Origin: Flavobacteriales bacterium
Lineage (GTDB): Bacteria > Bacteroidota > Bacteroidia > Flavobacteriales > UA16
NCBI GenBank assembly: GCA_028141885.1
Contig: JAOIQU010000019.1
Location: 1 to 26,450 of the forward strand
Direction of reading: 5' to 3'
DNA: 26,450 nucleotides
This document shows positions 21,032 through 26,450 of the stretch, in pieces. The notes beneath the pieces were generated by a model, which did no database searches, had not been told where the DNA came from, and saw only the letters and a list, made by a program, of their open reading frames with translations. The translations under genes were made by a program, and so were the position numbers. Each line of letters begins with the position of its first letter. The stretch's first letter is position 1.

Positions 21032-21699
21032 CGTCGGTCCTCTGGATTGCCCTGACTTTAGGCGCTGTTCCCCAAGTCGTCTGGGGTCAGTTCTGCGGGC
21101 AATCGTACGAGGACCGAATCGCCGCCATCCATCGACAAGCTGAACAACTGCCCGGTCATCAGCCCACGTTGTTGCTCACGGGTAGCAGCTCCATTCGCTT
21201 GTGGCCTGATGCGCCCGAGGCGTTTCCGCAATTTGAGTTGATCAACGCGGGCTTTGGGGGGTCGTGCTATTCTGACTTGTGGGCCCTACGCGACACCCTC
21301 TTGTTTGCCTTTGAGCCAAATGTGGTGGTCATCTACGAGGGAGACAACGACCTCAGCGACGGGCTGCCCCAAAGCGAAATTCTCAGTTCAGCACAAGCTC
21401 TGTTTGCGGACATTGCCCAACGGTTGCCCGACGCGAACGTGGTTGTGCTGGCGACCAAACCGAGCCTCGCCCGCCAGCATTTGGCCGAGGAGTGCAGATT
21501 GTTGTCTGAAGCGCTGGGGCGTGAGGCGCGCCGCCACGGATTCGCGTTTGTGGATTTCTGGGATGTCATGCATCTGGCCGATGGCGCCCTCGATGCAGGC
21601 CTCTTTGTGGACGATGGGCTGCACCTTAACCAAAAGGGGTACGACACGTGGGTTGAAGCCTTGCGTCGCGAACTGCCCTGGTTGGATCCAAGGCGCTGA
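21016..21699 (+). CDS. Exported SGNH/GDSL-type hydrolase
   Basis: The protein has 227 residues with a GTG start. A signal peptide (ILTSVLWIALTLGAVPQVVWG) precedes the mature domain. Block I reads TGSSSIRLW with Ser58 as candidate nucleophile, block II GFGGS, block III GDND (109-112), and block V DGLH with Asp200 and His203 as the remaining catalytic residues. Such enzymes hydrolyse esters of lipids or polysaccharides, often deacetylating them; the substrate here is unknown. No in-frame ATG lies close upstream; GTG at 21016 gives a proper signal peptide and a 16-bp overlap with the GldL-like gene. The in-frame ATG at 20782 would add an implausible Arg/Cys-rich leader. The stop is 5 bp from the convergent response regulator stop. 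Confidence 0.8.
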   Translation: MDQILTSVLWIALTLGAVPQVVWGQFCGQSYEDRIAAIHRQAEQLPGHQPTLLLTGSSSIRLWPDAPEAFPQFELINAGFGGSCYSDLWALRDTLLFAFEPNVVVIYEGDNDLSDGLPQSEILSSAQALFADIAQRLPDANVVVLATKPSLARQHLAEECRLLSEALGREARRHGFAFVDFWDVMHLADGALDAGLFVDDGLHLNQKGYDTWVEALRRELPWLDPRR

Positions 21700-21704
21700 C
21701 GCGT

Positions 21705-22454
21705 TTATAGCAAGTTGATTCGGCTGGCGAGCACGTCTTTGTAAGATCCGCCAACGGGGATTTCCTTTTCGATGCCTTCCATCGTGATATTCGCATACTT
21801 CATGCTTTCGATGGCGTGAAGGTTCACGATGTAACTGCGGTGAACGCGGATGAATCGGCGGTCTGACAACTTGCGTTCTACCTCTTTCATCGTGCTGTGA
21901 ATCGTGTAGGATTCCTCGCGGGTGTGGACCACCACGTAATCCTTAAGGGCCTCCACGAAAAGCAAGTCTTCGTGCTTGACGCGCATCAAGCGGCTGCGGT
22001 TCTTCACAAAGATAACTTCGGCGTCTTCCTTGTGTTCCGCCATGCTGCGCAAGAAGTCGGCCTCTGTCTTCAGCTCCAGTTCTTTGCTGTGCTTGTGAAG
22101 CGCCATCTCGACGGCGGTCTGGATGTCGACCTCCTTGAAAGGCTTCAAGATGTAGCCGTGCGGCTCCGCCATTTTGGCTTGAGACAGGGTGTTCTCGTCG
22201 GCGTAAGCGGTGAGGAACACCACGGGAATGTCCAGGTTGCGCTTGATCTCTTCTGCTGCCGCGATGCCTGTCATGTCCCCCTTGATCATGATGTCCATGA
22301 GCGCGAGGTCAGGCTTGTGTTTGAGGGCCAATTCAATGGCTTTTTCACCGTTGTCAGCTGTGGCGACCACGTTGTAACCCAGCTTGCCGAGGCAGCGCTC
22401 AATGTCTTTGCGAACGATGCTCTCGTCCTCCGTCACCAAAATGTTGATGGCCAT
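21705..22454 (-). CDS. LytTR-type response regulator
   Basis: The protein has 249 residues. A receiver domain (1-125) carries the acidic pair ED (9-10), phosphoacceptor Asp54 in LALMDIMIKG, a switch threonine in FLTAYAD and the lysine in YILKPF. A LytTR DNA-binding domain (about 148-249) has FVEALKDYVVVHT and RRFIRVHRSYIVNL. LytTR regulators bind direct-repeat sites and often control envelope or secreted functions. The start at 22454 (MAINILVTEDES) is the family-typical one. An alternative GTG at 22502 would overlap the kinase stop as GTGA and add 16 residues, so true coupling is possible. The kinase upstream is its evident partner. Confidence 0.93.
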   Translation of the reverse strand: MAINILVTEDESIVRKDIERCLGKLGYNVVATADNGEKAIELALKHKPDLALMDIMIKGDMTGIAAAEEIKRNLDIPVVFLTAYADENTLSQAKMAEPHGYILKPFKEVDIQTAVEMALHKHSKELELKTEADFLRSMAEHKEDAEVIFVKNRSRLMRVKHEDLLFVEALKDYVVVHTREESYTIHSTMKEVERKLSDRRFIRVHRSYIVNLHAIESMKYANITMEGIEKEIPVGGSYKDVLASRINLL

Positions 22455-22498
22455 GCGTTTGTCTTGCAAATGTGAATCGTCAGGCGCGTCGTTGAGCC

Positions 22499-25426
22499 TC
22501 ACTCAGATGGGGTAAATCTAACCAAAAAGCTGCACCCCTTTCGGCCTTGGTCAACGCTCGTTACCACCAACTCTCCGTCGATTTGTTCGGTCAAAGCCTG
22601 CACCAAGTACACCCCAAGGGAGTCGTTTTTGGCGAAGTCCATTCCCGTAGGCAGCCCCACACCATCGTCAGACACCTCCAGTTCCACCGCACCATTCTCC
22701 ACGTGTTGGATCCTGAGTGTGATGGTGCCCTGGGCCCGGTCCGGGAACGCATACTTCAACGAGTTGGACACAAGCTCGTTGGTGATCAACCCACAAGGAA
22801 TGGCTTGTTCCAAGCTCAAATACACCTCGTCAAACACCGTTTGGAGCACCACCTCACAATCGCTCCGTGAATAGCTCTGGATGAGGTTGGCGCTGAGGCG
22901 TTGCAGGTACTCTGCAAAGCTGATGTTGGCGAAATCCGTGTTCCGGTACAGCGACTCGTGAATGAAACTCATGGTCGCGATGCGGTTGGTGCTCTCTTCC
23001 AGAAGGTTCAGGGTTTCTGGGTCCTTCACGAACGACTTCTGCAAATTCAGCATGCTGCTGATGACCTGCAGGTTGTTTTTCACGCGGTGATGCACCTCCT
23101 GCAACAACACCTCCTTCTCTTTCAGCGCGCTTCGAATCGCGCGGTCAATTTCCTTTCGTTCGGTGATATCGTAGGCGATGCAGCTGATTTCTCTCTGACC
23201 CTCGCCCAAACTCACGGGATTCAAAAACACCTGGTACCAACGGCTCTCCCCATGGATGGTTTTCAAAGGAAGTTCGAACTGCTGTGGCTTCCCCTCCATG
23301 GCACGGAGGAACAAACGCAACTGACCCTGGTAAGGTTCCTCGTCCACCACTCGGGAGATGTGCTCCACGAACGACTTCGAGTGGTCAAACGTCAACCCAA
23401 AGTCGTACTCAAAAATGTTCTTAAAGTTCTTGTTGTATGCGTTGACTCGGTCCGCGCTGTCCATGGTGAACATGATCATGTTCTCCGTAGAATCGAAGAT
23501 CGACTCGAGCTTGGCGCTTTGGGTTTTGGCCGTGCGCTCGTGCAACAACCGGTCGGTGATGTCCAAGTAAATGCCTCTCACCCCGGATGGTTTGCCCTTC
23601 TCGTTATGCTGAATGGTGGCGCCACCGAGCATGGTGAGCACCTTGCCGTTGGCCGCCACAAACTCCCGCTCCACACCCGATTCCGCCAAAGCCTTGATCC
23701 ACATTTTGCCTCGCTTCGGTAAATCTTTGATCACGTCATGCACGGTGCATTTTGACAGCTCCAATTCTGAGTACCCCAAGAGTTCGTTGAACGAGGGGTT
23801 GGTGTAAGTGAAGAAACCACTGTCGTCTAGGGTGAAAATGGCGTCGTTCGCATTGTCCAAAATGCTGCGATATCGCGCCTCACTCGCTTCGAGTTCTTCT
23901 CGAGCCATTTTGGATTCAGTGATGTCCCTGCCCACCGCCATCGCACCCATGGTCTCGTCGTTCTCGTCACGAAGGATGGCCACAGTGAGATACATCGGAA
24001 AGACATCTCCGTTCAACCTTCGGCCTTGCGTTTCACCTGAAAAGTTGTTGTTCTCCAACACATGATCCCGAACGCGTTCCGCCTCGGACTTTGTGGCCAC
24101 AAAATCCCGGAATTGATATTGGTCTGGATCTTCACCAAACTCCAATCCAAACTCCACCGCAAACGCTTGATTGTATTGGGTCAATTTCCCGTCTGGATTG
24201 AACGCCACAATCATGTCGATCGACGATTCAATGATGGAACGGTTCAAGCGCTCAGCATCTGCCAACCTTCGTTGGGTGGCTTTGTGTCGCTCGATTTCCT
24301 CTTTCAACAGGTGGTTGGCTTCCTCGGCCAACGTGGCCCTCATTTGCTCACGCAGGAGTGCAACGCGCGTTCTCAAATCAGTCAAGGTCACCTGAACGGC
24401 TGGAGACCGGTCGTGGAACGACAACGTCATCCTCACCCCAACTTCCACAACCTCGTTGTTGGCCACATTCATTCGAACCTCGCGATAGGGAGGTCGCTCC
24501 CCCCGTTCGACGAGTTTGATGTCTTCTTCCAACACCGCCTGGTCATCTTCGTGGAACAAAGTGGTGAATTGCTCGTCGTACACCTCGTCTTCCATCCGGA
24601 TGCCCATCAAATCCAGGACGCCAGGGTTGCTGTACTTCACTTTGCCGTTGACCATCAACAACAGGCCGATGGGGCTGGTTTCAACCAGCATCCTGAATCG
24701 TTCTTTGGTTTGGAGCAGATCCAGTTCTGTGCGCTTGCGTTCCGTGATGTCATACACCATCAACACCGTTTGGTTGGTGGTGGCGTCGGTGGAACGTGTG
24801 GCTTCAAGGTGAATGGTCCGACCTTGTTGGGTGATGCCCTGAAGCTCCACTCGGGATCGGGCAAACTTGCGTGCACCCAACCTCTGCCAATCCCGCGTGT
24901 TCACCAAGTTGAGGATGTCCTCCCCAATGGGAAGTTCCTGCCACCCAAACAGGATTGCAAATTGCTCGTTCGCATCCAAAATTTGGTTCCCTTCAAGGAA
25001 GGCAATGCCTTCCATGGCGTGACGTGCCAAGGTTCGGAATCGCTGTTCGCTGTCGCGGATGACCTGCTCGTACACCATCCGTTCGCTGATGTCGCGGATC
25101 TGGAGGAGCAACGTTCCGTCTCCCACAGGCACGGCCTTCCACTCAGCGTCGAACATCGATCCAGTTTGACGCACAACACGGCACCGCATTTTGGCAGGAT
25201 TGCCTTTCAAGGCGCGTTCCACTTTGGACTCGAACAACCCCACCTCATCGCCCTCGAGACTCCACAACCCCCCATCCACCGCCCAAACTTGGGTCACTCC
25301 TGCCGATTTGGACGTCCAATCCAACATGCGACACGTTTGAGAATTCCAAGCCACAGGTTCCCCAGCCTTGACCAAAATCATCGATTCAGGACAAGCTTCA
25401 AGAAGCTGGAGTTGTGTTTTCGTCAT
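22499..25426 (-). CDS. Soluble multi-PAS sensor histidine kinase (HisKA_2 type)
   Basis: The 975-residue protein has no transmembrane helix or signal peptide, so it is cytoplasmic. Six PAS-like units are visible, at roughly 5-118, 125-232, 242-353, 395-505, 515-626 and 638-757. Several end in the linker signature DITER/DITES/DITDR. A charged helical stretch (355-392) separates units 3 and 4. The HisKA_2 phosphoacceptor region has EVHHRVKNNLQ with His780 the likely site. The ATPase domain follows, with N-box ITNELVSNSLKYAFP (881-895) and G1 DDGVGLP. HisKA_2 kinases commonly pair with LytTR regulators, as here. It starts 4 bp after the YwqK-like gene and runs up against the regulator gene. Confidence 0.95.
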   Translation of the reverse strand: MTKTQLQLLEACPESMILVKAGEPVAWNSQTCRMLDWTSKSAGVTQVWAVDGGLWSLEGDEVGLFESKVERALKGNPAKMRCRVVRQTGSMFDAEWKAVPVGDGTLLLQIRDISERMVYEQVIRDSEQRFRTLARHAMEGIAFLEGNQILDANEQFAILFGWQELPIGEDILNLVNTRDWQRLGARKFARSRVELQGITQQGRTIHLEATRSTDATTNQTVLMVYDITERKRTELDLLQTKERFRMLVETSPIGLLLMVNGKVKYSNPGVLDLMGIRMEDEVYDEQFTTLFHEDDQAVLEEDIKLVERGERPPYREVRMNVANNEVVEVGVRMTLSFHDRSPAVQVTLTDLRTRVALLREQMRATLAEEANHLLKEEIERHKATQRRLADAERLNRSIIESSIDMIVAFNPDGKLTQYNQAFAVEFGLEFGEDPDQYQFRDFVATKSEAERVRDHVLENNNFSGETQGRRLNGDVFPMYLTVAILRDENDETMGAMAVGRDITESKMAREELEASEARYRSILDNANDAIFTLDDSGFFTYTNPSFNELLGYSELELSKCTVHDVIKDLPKRGKMWIKALAESGVEREFVAANGKVLTMLGGATIQHNEKGKPSGVRGIYLDITDRLLHERTAKTQSAKLESIFDSTENMIMFTMDSADRVNAYNKNFKNIFEYDFGLTFDHSKSFVEHISRVVDEEPYQGQLRLFLRAMEGKPQQFELPLKTIHGESRWYQVFLNPVSLGEGQREISCIAYDITERKEIDRAIRSALKEKEVLLQEVHHRVKNNLQVISSMLNLQKSFVKDPETLNLLEESTNRIATMSFIHESLYRNTDFANISFAEYLQRLSANLIQSYSRSDCEVVLQTVFDEVYLSLEQAIPCGLITNELVSNSLKYAFPDRAQGTITLRIQHVENGAVELEVSDDGVGLPTGMDFAKNDSLGVYLVQALTEQIDGELVVTSVDQGRKGCSFLVRFTPSE

Positions 25427-25430
25427 GCAG

Positions 25431-26450
25431 TCAGTTGCCTTTCAGCTTGCCGTCACGTCGTTGGTCCACTTTCGAGCCATCGACTTTGTGCAGCGTGCCG
25501 TACCGGTAAATGTACTCGTGCAAGAGGACTCCGGCTTCATCGTACAGCCTCCATTTCTTGTGTTTGGCGCCGCCCTCGTATTTGCCCGCTTCTTCCAACA
25601 CCCCATTAGGATGCCATTGTTGATGTTTTCCCACCGGTTGTCCAAAATCAAACTCCCCCTCGAATTGTCGTTTTCCTGAACCGTAGGTGTAGGTCCACTT
25701 GCCATGTTTTTGGCCTGCCAAATACGATCCCTCCTCCACGTGATCGTTCACATGAACGCGCCAGAATCCCTCACGTTCACCGGCCACATGCTGACCTGAA
25801 ACCAACGCTTCACCCGCTGTGTCAAGTTCCAAAAAAGCACCCTCTGGCTCGCCTTTGTGGTATGACTCTTCCCTGTGAAGGGCACCACCGGAATACCACC
25901 ATATCCAGGTGCCGTGCACGTCATCGTTGAGGTACACTCCCTCCTGTTCCTTCTCTCCTGAAATTCGGTAAAACACCCATCTCCCCTCTTTCAAGCCGCT
26001 GGCATAGGATCCCTCCGATTTGAGTGAACCGTCAGGCCAAAATTCCTTCCAAGGACCTTCCCGCTTGCCTTCCTCTGTGGTCACGCCTTCCGCCGCGAGT
26101 GCGTCGTCTACAAACAAAGCACCACCAACAATTTGACCGTCCACGTCATAACGCCTTGTCACCCCATCCTTCACCCCATTTTGGTAAGTGACTGTTTCCG
26201 ACACGGAACCGTCCTCTCGCCGGATGGACACCACTTCGACTTGGGGTTTGTCATCCTCCTTCTGGATCACTTCCACGCCATGTCGGTAGGTCACCACGCG
26301 CTGCAACTTCCCCCTGGCGTCGAAAAATTGAAACACCCCGTGCTTCAATCCTGACTCGTAAAACCCCGTTTCAATTTCGCGACCCAATGGATGAAACACT
26401 TTCCAAGGCCCTGTTTTCAACCCCTCCGCATCGAACCGATTGAAATCCTC
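25431..26450 (-). CDS. YwqK/MORN-repeat protein, 5' end outside the window
   Basis: At least 340 codons are open to the window edge and the frame continues beyond it (first visible residues EDFNRFDAEGLKTGPWK), so the start is missing. Repeats of about 20-24 residues of the YwqK/MORN-variant type recur: GLKTGPWKVF, GKREGPWKEFWPDGSLK, GLKEGRWVFY, GEREGFWRVH, GQKHGKWTYTYGSGK and AKHKKWRLYDEAG. These beta-hairpin repeats are common in Bacteroidota proteins of unknown role; the antitoxin label attached to YwqK relatives is not supported here, because no toxin partner is visible. It directly precedes the six-PAS kinase by 4 bp on the same strand. Confidence 0.85.
   Translation of the reverse strand, partial: EDFNRFDAEGLKTGPWKVFHPLGREIETGFYESGLKHGVFQFFDARGKLQRVVTYRHGVEVIQKEDDKPQVEVVSIRREDGSVSETVTYQNGVKDGVTRRYDVDGQIVGGALFVDDALAAEGVTTEEGKREGPWKEFWPDGSLKSEGSYASGLKEGRWVFYRISGEKEQEGVYLNDDVHGTWIWWYSGGALHREESYHKGEPEGAFLELDTAGEALVSGQHVAGEREGFWRVHVNDHVEEGSYLAGQKHGKWTYTYGSGKRQFEGEFDFGQPVGKHQQWHPNGVLEEAGKYEGGAKHKKWRLYDEAGVLLHEYIYRYGTLHKVDGSKVDQRRDGKLKGN

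Noticed and set aside
24062..25609. 515-codon open frame on the plus strand
   Set aside because: It is antisense to the six-PAS kinase, with a composition typical of shadow frames and no motif.
25431..26450. Toxin-antitoxin system
   Set aside because: YwqK-type repeats are sometimes labelled antitoxin, but no toxin gene is adjacent and the repeats are general in this phylum.
1..26450. CRISPR arrays, insertion sequences, prophage genes, rRNA
   Set aside because: No regularly spaced repeats, transposase motifs, terminal inverted repeats, phage proteins or rRNA-like sequence were seen.

Overview
The window looks like a piece of a Bacteroidota chromosome, most likely a moderately GC-rich Flavobacteriales-type bacterium. 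Four things point there: a PorW/SprE-type lipoprotein of the type IX secretion system; a DUF4270 lipoprotein next to a stand-alone GT5-like protein and glmS; an ATP synthase cluster that stops at atpG, with the beta and epsilon genes absent; and several copies of the Bacteroidota -7 promoter element TAnnTTTG. Taxonomy is inferred from gene content only.

Layout. Positions 1-278 hold no gene I can name. From 279 to 4327 (+) lies a three-gene block: GT5-like protein, DUF4270 lipoprotein and glmS. A secreted beta-barrel-like protein (4470-5441) follows, then a hairpin terminator, then a cyclase/kynurenine-formamidase-like enzyme (5507-6289) whose end overlaps a convergent NtrY-like histidine kinase (6261-7682, -). 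From 7731 to 16559 everything is on the minus strand and reads porW - bactofilin - atpZ - small membrane protein - atpB - atpE - atpF - atpH - atpA - atpG. Gaps are very short and there are two ATGA stop/start overlaps. A promoter-like sequence precedes porW and another precedes atpB. A divergent membrane-anchored M23 peptidase (16634-17506, +) and a convergent PfkB-family kinase (17508-18440, -) come next.

Around 18470-18630 a compact bidirectional promoter region drives the PfkB gene leftwards and a tRNA-Asn(GTT) rightwards. The tRNA terminator is repeated as a 40-bp near-identical direct copy 637 bp further on, so the two copies bracket an NTF2/SnoaL-like lipoprotein gene. From 19471 to 21699 the genes are small and envelope-related: two unrecognised exported proteins facing each other, a 58-residue GldL-like two-helix membrane protein, and an overlapping SGNH hydrolase. 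The right end (21705-26450, -) is a signalling operon: a YwqK/MORN-repeat protein cut by the window edge, a soluble six-PAS HisKA_2-type histidine kinase, and a LytTR response regulator.

Together the window combines housekeeping functions (amino-sugar synthesis, ATP synthase) with envelope machinery (T9SS, bactofilin, peptidoglycan peptidase) and two sensory kinases. I see no CRISPR array, transposase, phage gene or rRNA. Nothing here is clearly a new defence or mobile system. The least explained items are the repeat-bracketed lipoprotein next to the tRNA, the GldL-like/SGNH pair, and the YwqK-kinase-LytTR operon.
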